A DNA stretch of 64,000 nt from NCBI GenBank assembly GCA_963829575.1, contig CAWHJF010000012.1:248001-312000 (forward strand). The letters are read 5' to 3'. The notes beneath the pieces are model-generated. The model worked only from the letters and a program-made list of their open reading frames with translations. It searched no databases and had not been told where the DNA came from. The position numbers and the translations under genes were made by a program. The stretch is from KACC-23026 sp963829575 (GTDB taxonomy: Bacteria > Bacillota > Bacilli > Bacillales > Sporolactobacillaceae). Position 1 is the stretch's first letter. Each line of letters opens with the position of its first letter. Of the stretch, positions 17,768-25,945 are shown piece by piece.

Positions 17768-17795
17768 GGGGGACAGTCCCGGGACTGTCCCCCTT
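17766..17795. terminator. Perfect 30-base palindrome, terminator, copy 1 of a repeated sequence
   Basis: AAGGGGGACAGTCCC is followed at once by GGGACTGTCCCCCTT. It terminates the monooxygenase gene (the stop overlaps its left edge). The central 24 bases (arms GGGGACAGTCCC and GGGACTGTCCCC) recur at 19083-19106, on the other side of the MFS gene. Confidence 0.75.
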
Positions 17796-17925
17796 CTAAC
17801 GCTTTTCTCTTAAGTATATAATAAAAAAGTCAAACGGTTGAGGGATAGATTGCGGGAAAGGTCTGTCCCTTTTTTAGAGTCAAACGGTTGGAATCTAGTA
17901 ATTTTACGGAAAGGTGTGTCATTCA

Positions 17926-19077
17926 TTGAAGGTGAAGTTTGCCCTTTTTTATTGGTTTTTCTATCTTGGAATGGGCGCCTTTTTCCCGTTCTTAAGTTTG
18001 TTTTTTCACCAAAGAGGCTTTAATAGCGGGCAGATTGGGATCTTACTCGCGGTGGGTTCTCTAACGGCTATTATTGCTCAACCTGTGTTCGGAGTGATTA
18101 GCGATACGGCGAAAGACTATCGAACGCCTTTGAAAGTGGTACTTATTCTATCAATTCTAGGAATCTATGGCTTCTTTTTTAGTCACACGTTCGCAATCAT
18201 GCTACTCACTGTTATTCTGTTTAATTTTATTAATTCACCTGTTGGGCCACTCGTGGACTCCATTGCCGTGGAAAAGGGGCCTGAGAATGGGTTTGAGTAT
18301 GGAAAAGTGAGGCTTTGGGGGGCGCTAGGTTTTGCGCTTATTACGGTTATTGCCGGATATGTTTTGAGTGCAGTGGGCTATCAATATGCGTTTCCTACAT
18401 ATTCTGTGATCGCTCTTGTTGTGCTCATCATAGTGTTTGCGTTTCCCATGCTCGAAAAACCAAAGCATGGGCAGGGGTCGGTATTTGGAAAAGACGTTCT
18501 TGGTGCGGTTTTTTTAAATAAGAAACTAATCGGGTTTATTGGCATAACGCTCCTTGTGACGTCCTGCATGACTATGAATGTCAGCTTTTTGCCGATCTAC
18601 TTTGAAAAGATGGGCTACCCTATTAATATGGTGGGGTGGAATTTTACCATTGCTGCGATTGTGGAGACCCCGCTTTTCTGGCTTTCTACCAAACTGATTC
18701 GAAGAGTAGGCTTGTTTTCGCTCCTTTCGGTTGGGATCATCGCTTATGTTGTGAAGTATGCCATAATGGGCCTCGGACCATCTGTTGGTGTAGTGTTAGC
18801 GGTCCAAGCCTTGGATGGAGTCGCTTTTGCCTTTTATTTTAGTACCGCCGTTGAGATTGTGAATGTGATGGCACCGGTTCAGGCTAAGGCAACGGCTCAA
18901 ACCGTGTTTGGTGCAGCGACGGGGGTATCTGGAATCATAGGTAACTTAGTTGGTGGTTTTATAATGGATGTTCACGGTCCGCAATTCCTGTTTTGGATAA
19001 TGGCTGTGATCAGTGGGGTTGCCGTTGCTTTATTCTTAACGTTTCCGAGTCGACGATCGTATCAAATTCAACATTAA
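17926..19077 (+). CDS. MFS transporter (MFS_1-like, LacY/nucleoside symporter-type)
   Basis: This 383-residue protein has twelve predicted membrane helices and the MFS loop-2/3 signature (PVFGVISDTAKDYRTPLK). The FALFYWFFYLGMGAFFPFLSLFF start and GFEYGKVRLWGALGFAL are typical of the branch that holds sugar and nucleoside proton symporters. I use TTG 17926, placed 11 bases after GGAAAGG; GTG 17914 overlaps that box. The gene is bracketed by two near-identical palindromic terminators. Substrate and direction cannot be told; a sugar is plausible from context. Confidence 0.8.
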   Translation: MKVKFALFYWFFYLGMGAFFPFLSLFFHQRGFNSGQIGILLAVGSLTAIIAQPVFGVISDTAKDYRTPLKVVLILSILGIYGFFFSHTFAIMLLTVILFNFINSPVGPLVDSIAVEKGPENGFEYGKVRLWGALGFALITVIAGYVLSAVGYQYAFPTYSVIALVVLIIVFAFPMLEKPKHGQGSVFGKDVLGAVFLNKKLIGFIGITLLVTSCMTMNVSFLPIYFEKMGYPINMVGWNFTIAAIVETPLFWLSTKLIRRVGLFSLLSVGIIAYVVKYAIMGLGPSVGVVLAVQALDGVAFAFYFSTAVEIVNVMAPVQAKATAQTVFGAATGVSGIIGNLVGGFIMDVHGPQFLFWIMAVISGVAVALFLTFPSRRSYQIQH

Positions 19078-19078
19078 G

Positions 19079-19110
19079 GTGAGGGGACAGTCCCGGGACT
19101 GTCCCCTCAC
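19079..19110. terminator. Perfect 32-base palindrome, terminator, copy 2 of a repeated sequence
   Basis: GTGAGGGGACAGTCCC is followed at once by GGGACTGTCCCCTCAC and then ACACCTTTTT. The central 24 bases are identical to those of the palindrome at 17766-17795. It ends the MFS gene. Confidence 0.75.
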
Positions 19111-19173
19111 ACCTTTTTCCGAACATGCATATACAAAAGGTATCGGTTCGGTTAAGGAAGTTGGTGCACAAGC

Positions 19174-19794
19174 ATGTCGACCGTCATGGTGTTAACAGCC
19201 TTGCTGTTTAGTCTTTCATCTTGTATTGATAATGTCGTCGTGGGAATTGCGTATGGCATTAAGAAAATAAAAATTGGACTATGGTCTAATCTTATGATTG
19301 CTGGCGTGACCACGACAGGGACTTTTCTTTCTATGAGTCTGGGATGGTATGTGACGACTTTTATTCCCCCGAAATATGCGAATTATATAGGATCCGGAGT
19401 TATGATTCTCTTGGGTCTCTATTTTGTCCTTCAAAGTGTGACGAAGCTCACTCTGCAAACCCAATCTAAATCAGTCGCTTTAAAAGATCTGTTGGACATG
19501 ATGCAGTATGCGTCAGACTCTGACTTGGACCAGTCCGGTGATATCAATTTGAAAGAAGCTTTTTTGGTTTCTCTGGGCCTAACGTTCAATAATATTGGCG
19601 CTGGAATAGCAGCCAGTATTACAGGCGTTAGTATTTCGGTAACCGTGATTGCGACATTTGTCATTAGTCTTTTGGCAATTGTTCTTGGGGAGACCCTTGG
19701 AAGTCATGTGTTTGGGAAGTTTCTTGGTAAATTCGCTCCGCTTATTGCAGGCGGATTACTGCTCGTCTTAGGCGTTGTAGAAATGCTTTTATAA
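19174..19794 (+). CDS. ytaF: Sporulation membrane protein YtaF (MntP-related)
   Basis: This 206-residue protein has six hydrophobic helices in two halves (LSSCIDNVVVGIAYGIKKIK and LTFNNIGAGIAASITGVSIS), the arrangement of the MntP/YtaF family with an acidic residue in a helix of each half. Between the halves, DSDLDQSGDINLKEA resembles a Ca-binding EF-hand loop, a mark of YtaF. In B. subtilis ytaF is linked to sporulation; MntP relatives export manganese. The ATG at 19174 starts directly after the upstream AAGGAAGTTGG box. It suggests a spore-forming host. Confidence 0.8.
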   Translation: MSTVMVLTALLFSLSSCIDNVVVGIAYGIKKIKIGLWSNLMIAGVTTTGTFLSMSLGWYVTTFIPPKYANYIGSGVMILLGLYFVLQSVTKLTLQTQSKSVALKDLLDMMQYASDSDLDQSGDINLKEAFLVSLGLTFNNIGAGIAASITGVSISVTVIATFVISLLAIVLGETLGSHVFGKFLGKFAPLIAGGLLLVLGVVEMLL

Positions 19795-19887
19795 AAGAAG
19801 AGGGGAAGCCCTCTTTTACATATAAACGGTATAATCCTACCTTCCTTTTCATACAGTAGATCGACACCATAGAAGGGAGCTGAATGT

Positions 19888-20157
19888 TTGAGCAAAGAGA
19901 ATAAGAATCTGTTCAAAACCGTCACGGGTGAGGCGAATGAGGTCATTAATAAGACAGTCGATGCATCAGGTAAAATTGTGAAGACTGTCTCTGGAGAAGG
20001 TGGCTTAGTCGGCAAAGCTGTCGATGCCTCTTCTAATGTACTTAAAGGGGCGTCGAATACTGGAAAATCGATTCTCGATCGAACTGCGGACACCTCAACG
20101 AATCTTGTCAAAGGAACGGCAAACAAAGTTTTTCATAAAAAGAAACAAGAAGACTAA
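19888..20157 (+). CDS. Small hydrophilic repetitive protein, unknown function
   Basis: This 89-residue protein starts at TTG 19888 behind AGAAGGGAGC. It has no membrane segment or signal peptide and ends in a basic tail (KVFHKKKQED). The sequence is built from amphipathic repeats in which VDASxxxxK, TVxGE and TADTSTN units recur, as in small LEA-like or stress-associated proteins. The ORF is closed by a terminator, which supports a real short transcript. I do not recognise a family; a desiccation or cell-surface role would be guesswork. Confidence 0.6.
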   Translation: MSKENKNLFKTVTGEANEVINKTVDASGKIVKTVSGEGGLVGKAVDASSNVLKGASNTGKSILDRTADTSTNLVKGTANKVFHKKKQED

Positions 20158-20179
20158 ATAGAGGAAGACCAAGAAGCAA

Positions 20180-20207
20180 GGCAGACGCCCAGTCTGTCTT
20201 TTTTTGT
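20180..20207 (+). terminator. Terminator of the small repetitive protein gene
   Basis: GGCAGAC and GTCTGTC pair (one G-T) around a 5-base loop, followed by a run of seven T. Confidence 0.8.
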
Positions 20208-20239
20208 GTCAAAATTAAATGATGATGAAAGATCGAATA

Positions 20240-20253
20240 TATAAGCGCTTACC
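20240..20253 (+). promoter_or_regulatory. Weak candidate CcpA cre site upstream of the xylo-oligosaccharide operon
   Basis: TATAAGCGCTTACC matches the cre consensus at 12 of 14 positions with an intact palindromic core, about 40 bases upstream of the -35 box. An A/T hairpin (20258-20287) lies between it and the promoter. Confidence 0.4.
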
Positions 20254-20293
20254 TTAAGTTTTAAAAAAAGTAGGAACTTTTTTAAAAGACAAC

Positions 20294-20350
20294 TTGATTA
20301 GTTGTTCCATAGGGTGTTATAATTAGTTTGTTTAATGGACTAACAAACTA
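20294..20350 (+). promoter_or_regulatory. Promoter and XylR-like operator of the xylo-oligosaccharide operon
   Basis: TTGATT (20294-20299) and TATAAT (20318-20323) are 18 bases apart. Directly after the -10 box, TAGTTTGTT (20324-20332) and AACAAACTA (20342-20350) form a perfect 9-bp inverted repeat with a 9-base spacer. The arms match those of XylR operators of Bacillus, where the spacer is shorter. The repeat overlaps the expected transcription start and abuts the ribosome binding site of the first gene, so a repressor would block initiation. The xylR gene itself is not in the window. Confidence 0.8.
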
Positions 20351-20363
20351 GGAGGAGAAGTGT

Positions 20364-21692
20364 ATGAAGGGAATTCGTAAAACGCTACTTACTGTTGTAA
20401 GCGCTTTGACCGTGTTGTCTCTGACAACCGCATGTGGCGGAGGGTCAGGTGCATCAGGTGCGAAAAATAATTCTAAAGCTAAGGCCGGCAGTGCCACTGT
20501 TACAGTTTGGAGTGATGTAAGTGGGGATGCACAAAAGGCAATTGATCAGGAAGTGCAACGCTTTAATCAATCTCAATCTGACGTAACAGTAAAATCACAG
20601 TATTTTGAGTCAAATCCATACAAGCAAAAACTGCAAATTGTTATGGGTGCTAATAACGGCCCTGATATTTTCAGTAACTGGGGTGGTGGCCGATTAAAAG
20701 ATTACATCGATGCAGGAGATGTGGTTGACCTTACTCCATATCTTAAAGGGAAGACAGACAAATACCTTTCTTCAATTATGCAATCGGTTACTTTTAACGG
20801 TAAGATCTACGGGGTTCCGCACGGTAACTTGCAACAAGTTAACTTCTTCTATAATAAAGATCTCTTTAAAAAATATGGTGTCACCCCACCAAAAACTTGG
20901 AATGATCTTCTAAGTGCGGTTAAGACCTTTAAATCAAAAGGGATTGCTCCAATCGCATTAGGTGGAAAAGACAAATGGCCGGATCTTATGTACTTTGAAT
21001 ACTTAGTGGATCGCATTGGTGGACCACAAGTATTTAAAGATATTGTTGCGGGTAAAGACGGAGCATGGAGTAATCCAGCTGTTATTCAAGCCGTTACAAT
21101 GATGCAACAACTTGCTAAAGCAGGTGGATTTGAATCTGGATTTAGCGCCGTTGGTTCTGGTGATGGCGAAGATGCCGCTTTACTCTATACTGGAAAAGCT
21201 GCGATGTGGTTAATGGGTAGCTGGGGCTATACGAGCGTCTTATCCGATGATAAGAGTTTCGTAGACAATAACAAGCTCGGTTGGTTTGCTTTCCCAGCTG
21301 TGCAAGGTGGAAAAGGAGACCCAGCTGATGTTGCAGGGAATCCAAGTGAATTCTATTCCATCTCTAAGAGCTCTAAAAACCCAGACGCTGCTGCTAAATT
21401 CCTTGTTGATGGTAACTTGAACGATGCGAACGTTAAAGATTTGATCAACATCGGTAACGTACCACCTGTAAATGGGATTGAAGATCAGTTAAAGCAAGCG
21501 AAGAATGGGGATTACATGACATTCTCATACGATATGATCAAGAATGCCCCTTATTTCCAACAATCTTGGGATACCGCTTTAAGTACAAAAGTGGGCAACC
21601 AACTTGATGATGATTTAAGTAAAGTACTTAGTAACCAAATGACTCCGGACCAGTTTGCTGCAGATATGCAGAAGGCTTCGGCTAGTAATTAA
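20364..21692 (+). CDS. ABC transporter sugar-binding lipoprotein, xylo-oligosaccharide locus
   Basis: This 442-residue family 1 solute-binding protein has a signal peptide ending in lipobox TTAC (residues 22-25), a Gly/Ser/Lys linker, and then VTVWSDVSGDAQKAIDQEV, the first strand and helix of the fold. IYGVPHGNLQQVNFFYNKDLFKKYG and AAMWLMGSWGYTSV are typical of xylobiose/cellobiose-type binding proteins. The ATG at 20364 follows GGAGGAGAAGTGT, which starts right at the end of the operator. Two permeases and a GH52 beta-xylosidase follow, so xylobiose or longer xylo-oligosaccharides are the likely ligand. Confidence 0.92.
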   Translation: MKGIRKTLLTVVSALTVLSLTTACGGGSGASGAKNNSKAKAGSATVTVWSDVSGDAQKAIDQEVQRFNQSQSDVTVKSQYFESNPYKQKLQIVMGANNGPDIFSNWGGGRLKDYIDAGDVVDLTPYLKGKTDKYLSSIMQSVTFNGKIYGVPHGNLQQVNFFYNKDLFKKYGVTPPKTWNDLLSAVKTFKSKGIAPIALGGKDKWPDLMYFEYLVDRIGGPQVFKDIVAGKDGAWSNPAVIQAVTMMQQLAKAGGFESGFSAVGSGDGEDAALLYTGKAAMWLMGSWGYTSVLSDDKSFVDNNKLGWFAFPAVQGGKGDPADVAGNPSEFYSISKSSKNPDAAAKFLVDGNLNDANVKDLINIGNVPPVNGIEDQLKQAKNGDYMTFSYDMIKNAPYFQQSWDTALSTKVGNQLDDDLSKVLSNQMTPDQFAADMQKASASN

Positions 21693-21696
21693 TCAG

Positions 21697-21717
21697 CAAG
21701 GGGGGCTGACCCCCTTG
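21697..21717 (+). promoter_or_regulatory. Intercistronic stem-loop between binding-protein and permease genes
   Basis: CAAGGGGG and CCCCCTTG form a perfect 8-bp stem with loop GCTGA, followed by CCCTATTTTT. It can act as a partial terminator or a 3' stabiliser that raises binding-protein levels above permease levels. Confidence 0.75.
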
Positions 21718-21748
21718 CCCTATTTTTAGTACGGGAGTGTTATAAATT

Positions 21749-22639
21749 ATGCTTGGTACACGAATGAATTGGCAGCGTTGGATCATGGTCTTACCAGCAT
21801 TAGTCTTTTTTGCCGTTTTTGCGATTATTCCTATGATTGTTGCTGTTTACTACAGTGGATTAAAATGGAATGGATTAACGGCGCCAGTGTGGGTGGGGAT
21901 CCAAAATTGGATAAGCGTATTTAAAGATGGAGAAGCTTGGAATTCGATAAAGTTAACCCTCGAATTGATGGTTTTATGTTGGGTGACCCAAAATCCGATT
22001 AGTCTTGTCTTAGGTGTATTTATGGCAGGAAAACAAAAACACCGCGCGATCTTTAGTGTTTTTTATTTTATTCCCTTGCTCTTTTCAGCTGCTGCAATCG
22101 GTGTGACATGGTCATATATCCTAAACCCGAATTTTGGTTTAGTTAATAGTATTTTACGTGCTTTTGGGGTCACCAAAACGATTAACTGGTTGGGCGATCC
22201 ACACCTTGCCCTAATTGTGGTAAGTCTTATTATTGCATGGCAATTTATCCCGTTTAATTCTTTGCTCTATCAAGGTGGGGCCAAACAAATTCCTGAATCC
22301 TTGTATGAAGCAGCAAAAATTGATGGTGCGGGACCATTGCGTATCTTCTTTTCGATTACTTTGCCTCAACTTAAATATACAATTGTCACGTCCTCCGTTT
22401 TAATTTTAACTGGAACTTTAACTTATTTTGACTTGGTTTATGTTTTGACCAGTGGTGGTCCAGGTTCTTCTACACAAGTATTAGCCATGGATATGTACAA
22501 ACAAGCCTTTATGAATAACGAGATCGGTTTAGGAAGCGTCATGGCAATTATTCTAGCTGTCTTTGGACTCGTGCTGTCACTCTTAATTTTGAAATTTACA
22601 GGATTTAATCGAATGGAAAGCCAAAAGGAAGGAGCTTGA
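21749..22639 (+). CDS. ABC transporter permease, MalF/UgpA type
   Basis: This 296-residue membrane protein has six predicted helices and the EAA docking loop YEAAKIDGAGPLRIFFSITL. It is the first permease subunit of the xylo-oligosaccharide importer. The ATG at 21749 has only a modest upstream box (GGGAGTG). Its stop overlaps a possible TTG of the next gene, so the two are coupled. Confidence 0.92.
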   Translation: MLGTRMNWQRWIMVLPALVFFAVFAIIPMIVAVYYSGLKWNGLTAPVWVGIQNWISVFKDGEAWNSIKLTLELMVLCWVTQNPISLVLGVFMAGKQKHRAIFSVFYFIPLLFSAAAIGVTWSYILNPNFGLVNSILRAFGVTKTINWLGDPHLALIVVSLIIAWQFIPFNSLLYQGGAKQIPESLYEAAKIDGAGPLRIFFSITLPQLKYTIVTSSVLILTGTLTYFDLVYVLTSGGPGSSTQVLAMDMYKQAFMNNEIGLGSVMAIILAVFGLVLSLLILKFTGFNRMESQKEGA

Positions 22640-22641
22640 AT

Positions 22642-23502
22642 TTGCCGACAACATCAACTACTCATAGAAAAAAGAACCGCTCAGGAAAAGGTTATAATGT
22701 GGTGTACACAACTTTTGGTGTCATTTGGTTAATTATTTCGTTTTACCCTGTTCTATATATTTTGATGTCTAGTGTTCGAAAACAAAATGGCTTTCTTACT
22801 GGAGGGCCAACCTGGTTCCCAACGTTACATCCTACGTTTAGTAATTATGCAACAGTTTTTCAAGCAGGTTTTGTCCATTTCTTTCTAAACAGTCTCATTG
22901 TTTCCGTGATTTCGGTTTTGTTCACTGTGACCTTTTCACTTTTCTTGGCTTATGTGATCGTCCGAAGTCAAAGCCGGGTTGTCAAGATCATATTTAATGT
23001 ATTCCTTGTTGGGTTAGCGCTGCCTATACAAGCTGCCATCATTCCGGTTTATATCTTAATCACAAAGTTGGGCATGTACGATACGTTGGCCGGTTTAATT
23101 CTCCCAGGCATTGCGTTTGGAATTCCGCTCACCCTTCTTTTCTTGGTGAACTTTGTTCGAGAAATTCCAAATGAATTGTATGAATCAATGGGCTTGGAAG
23201 GGGCAACGGATTTTCAACTAATGAGACACTTAGTTGCACCACTTTCATTGCCGTCGATTATTTCCATTGCAATCTACCAATTTATTTTGGCTTGGAATAA
23301 CTTTTTGTTCCCGCTTGTTCTGACTCAAAGCGAAAACGTGAAGGTTATGCCGCTCGCAGTTGTTCAGTTCCAAGGTCAACACACCATGGATATTCCATTG
23401 ACCATGGCCGCCGTTACACTCTCCGCCCTACCGTTGCTCTTGGCCTATATATTTGGAGGGCGTTACATTCGTCGTGGTATGATGGCGGGATTTGGTAAAT
23501 AA
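22642..23502 (+). CDS. ABC transporter permease, MalG/UgpE type
   Basis: This protein of about 286 residues is the second permease subunit, with six predicted helices and an EAA loop that reads YESMGLEGATDFQLMRHLVA. I choose TTG 22642 because the AAGGAAGGAG box lies 8 bases upstream; TTG 22636, in frame, is too close to it. GH52 follows after 76 bases in the same direction, with its own AAGAAGGTGACGTC box. No ATPase gene is present in the operon. Confidence 0.9.
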   Translation: MPTTSTTHRKKNRSGKGYNVVYTTFGVIWLIISFYPVLYILMSSVRKQNGFLTGGPTWFPTLHPTFSNYATVFQAGFVHFFLNSLIVSVISVLFTVTFSLFLAYVIVRSQSRVVKIIFNVFLVGLALPIQAAIIPVYILITKLGMYDTLAGLILPGIAFGIPLTLLFLVNFVREIPNELYESMGLEGATDFQLMRHLVAPLSLPSIISIAIYQFILAWNNFLFPLVLTQSENVKVMPLAVVQFQGQHTMDIPLTMAAVTLSALPLLLAYIFGGRYIRRGMMAGFGK

Positions 23503-23578
23503 AAGTAGCGTTTTCTGTTTTGAACTTACGATAAAATAAACCCTGTTTTTTTCTTATTACTGCAAAGAAGGTGACGTC

Positions 23579-25696
23579 ATGCCAAAGAATATCTTTTTCA
23601 ATGCCCATCATTCACCAATCGGTGCATTTTCAAGTTTCACACTTGGGTTTCCTGGCGCTTCAGGCGGTCTAGATTTGGAATTAGGCCGTCCACCGCATGA
23701 ACATGTATTTATTGGAGTGGAATCCGAGGAAAAAGGCCAATACCAAGCCTTCCCGTTCTACGGGGTAACTGAGGATGAAAGCGGTCGTTATGATATTGAG
23801 AATCCAGACCCTAATCCGGACAAACCCACGATTCTAACTCCGTTTCCACAAGAGGCGATCACGCGTGAGTTTCGGGCAGCAACAGATACTTGGAAAGCTG
23901 AGAATGTCACATTTACGATCTATTCACCTGTTCAACCCGTTCCCGACCCTGCTACAAGTTCCAATGAGGAATTGAAACACGCGATCGTCCCGGCGGTTTT
24001 GGCGGACTTTACCATTGATAACACAAAAGGGCGTGAGTCGAAGCGAGCCTTTTTTGGCTACCAAGGGAGCGATGTGTATGCCTCAATGCGCCGAACGCAA
24101 GACACGGAAGCCCGGTTAATTGGAGTGGGCCAAGGATCACAAACTTCAATCGTAACAGATGATGCAAGTGTCCAATCGGCTCTTCATTTTAGCTTAGAAG
24201 ATATTCTGTTAACGCCTTTAGAAGAGAATTGGTCGTTTGGTCTAGGTAAAGTGGGCGCTTTAATTATGGACGTTCCAGCTGGTGTCAAAAAGACGTACAG
24301 ATTTTCGATTAATTTCTTTCGGTCGGGTCAAGCGACAGTCGGCATGAATACAACTTATTACTATACCAAGCTCTTTAAAACGATCGATCAGGTGGGGCTC
24401 TATGCCCTGTCACATTTTGATTCCCTAAAGAACTTGGCGCTTCAATCAAACGCCACCTTTGAAAAGTCAGCGCTTTCGGAAGACCAACGCTTCATGATGG
24501 CCCATTCCGTGAGGAGTTATTATGGGTGTTCTCAGCTCTTGGAATCGGAAAGCGGGGATCCAATCTGGGTGATCAATGAAGGCGAATATCGCATGATGAA
24601 CACCTTTGACTTAACGGTTGACCAGTTGTTCTATGAGCTAAAGATGAACCCATGGACGGTCAAAAATGTTTTGAATTTGTTTGTTGACCGCTATAGTTAT
24701 ACTGATCAGGTTGTGTTCCCGGGTGAGTCAAACGCCTATCCTGGTGGAATCAGTTTTACCCATGATATGGGAGTGGCTAATACGTTTTCACGTCCTCATT
24801 ATTCGGCCTACGAATTGTACGGGATCGACGGTTGTTTCTCGCATATGACCTATGAACAACTCGTCAATTGGGTGCTTTGTGCGTCGGTTTATGTCGAGCA
24901 AACCGGTGACCAAGAATGGCTGAATCAAAACCTTGAGGTGTTGGATCAGTGCTTTGAAAGCATGCTCAATCGTGATCATCCCGACCCTGAGAAACGAAAT
25001 GGGGTTATGGGGCTTGATTCCACAAGAGTTATGGGTGGTGCAGAGATTACGACTTATGACAGTTTAGATGTGTCATTGGGGCAAGCGCGAAATAACATTT
25101 ATCTGGCTGGTAAGAGTTGGGCCTCTTATGTGGCCTTAGAGAAACTTTTTAAAGAAGCTGGAAAACAGGAACGCTCGAAGTTTGCCGCTGAACAGGCGGA
25201 TAAATGTGCGGCAACGATTGTCAGCCACGTGACCACAGAGGGCTATATTCCAGCAGTTATTGGTGAAAATGTGGATTCGCAGATTATCCCAGCGATTGAA
25301 GGACTTGTGTTTCCTTACTATACCAACTGCAAGGCCGCTCTGGATCCGAATGGTCGGTTTGGTGCTTATATTCAAACCCTTCAAAAGCACCTCAAAATCG
25401 TTTTAAGAAAAGGCATCTGTCTTTTTGAAGATGGCGGTTGGAAAATCTCTTCCACAAGTCATAACTCTTGGCTAAGTAAGATTTATTTGTCTCAATTTAT
25501 AGCCCGGCAAATTCTTGGTTGGGAATGGGATGAAGAGGGACAAAAGGCGGATGCGGTTCATGTTGAATGGCTGACCCATCCGACGCTGTCCATCTGGAGT
25601 TGGAGCGATCAAATCATCTCAGGTGAAATTACAGGTAGCAAGTATTACCCAAGAGGTGTAACCAGCATTCTGTGGTTAGATGAAGACAGGGGTTAA
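23579..25696 (+). CDS. xynB: Beta-xylosidase, glycoside hydrolase family 52
   Basis: This 705-residue cytoplasmic enzyme removes xylose from the non-reducing end of xylo-oligosaccharides with retention. It matches Geobacillus GH52 beta-xylosidases (XynB2 type) along its whole length, from FFNAHHSPIGAFSSFTLGF at the N terminus to GSKYYPRGVTSILWL at the C terminus. The catalytic residues line up: Glu334 in VINEGEYRMMN corresponds to the nucleophile Glu335, and Asp494 in TTYDSLDVSLG corresponds to the acid/base Asp495 of the G. stearothermophilus enzyme. There is no signal peptide, so the importer encoded upstream must bring in the substrate. A hairpin follows at 25713-25738. Confidence 0.96.
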   Translation: MPKNIFFNAHHSPIGAFSSFTLGFPGASGGLDLELGRPPHEHVFIGVESEEKGQYQAFPFYGVTEDESGRYDIENPDPNPDKPTILTPFPQEAITREFRAATDTWKAENVTFTIYSPVQPVPDPATSSNEELKHAIVPAVLADFTIDNTKGRESKRAFFGYQGSDVYASMRRTQDTEARLIGVGQGSQTSIVTDDASVQSALHFSLEDILLTPLEENWSFGLGKVGALIMDVPAGVKKTYRFSINFFRSGQATVGMNTTYYYTKLFKTIDQVGLYALSHFDSLKNLALQSNATFEKSALSEDQRFMMAHSVRSYYGCSQLLESESGDPIWVINEGEYRMMNTFDLTVDQLFYELKMNPWTVKNVLNLFVDRYSYTDQVVFPGESNAYPGGISFTHDMGVANTFSRPHYSAYELYGIDGCFSHMTYEQLVNWVLCASVYVEQTGDQEWLNQNLEVLDQCFESMLNRDHPDPEKRNGVMGLDSTRVMGGAEITTYDSLDVSLGQARNNIYLAGKSWASYVALEKLFKEAGKQERSKFAAEQADKCAATIVSHVTTEGYIPAVIGENVDSQIIPAIEGLVFPYYTNCKAALDPNGRFGAYIQTLQKHLKIVLRKGICLFEDGGWKISSTSHNSWLSKIYLSQFIARQILGWEWDEEGQKADAVHVEWLTHPTLSIWSWSDQIISGEITGSKYYPRGVTSILWLDEDRG

Positions 25697-25712
25697 TCGA
25701 CCAATTAAATGA

Positions 25713-25738
25713 AGGGGTAGGCGGAACAGGCTACCCCT
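25713..25738 (+). terminator. Stem-loop after the GH52 gene
   Basis: AGGGGTAG and CTACCCCT pair perfectly around a 10-base loop. No T run follows. Confidence 0.5.
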
Positions 25739-25794
25739 GAGAACGAGTGAATGGTCGCTTTAATATAAGATTTTTGCATGAATAGTTGCATAGG

Positions 25795-25920
25795 AAGAGG
25801 CTGACTCAAAAGGGTTGACTCCCTCGTTCGGACACGATATCCAGATTTTTCTCTTAAACTATGAGATCAATATAGGGTGTTATGAGGGGGGGCTTTGCCC
25901 CCTTGGTCAGCCTCTTTATT
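25795..25920 (+). terminator. Compound terminator-like structure before the deacetylase gene
   Basis: AAGAGGCTGAC (25795-25805) and GTCAGCCTCTT (25906-25916) are perfect complements 100 bases apart, enclosing a hairpin GGGGG...CCCCC at 25886-25902. The right arm is followed by TATTTT. The words GGCTGAC and GACTCAAAAGGG also occur, reversed, in the strong terminator at 58526-58572, so this may be a dispersed terminator element. Confidence 0.6.
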
Positions 25921-25945
25921 TTCTAAATAAGGAGAGTGAAACAGA

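Noticed and set aside
17766..19110. A composite transposon around the MFS gene
   Set aside because: The bracketing palindromes are self-complementary terminators without transposase, target duplication or IS-like ends. Kept only as a finding about repeated palindromes.
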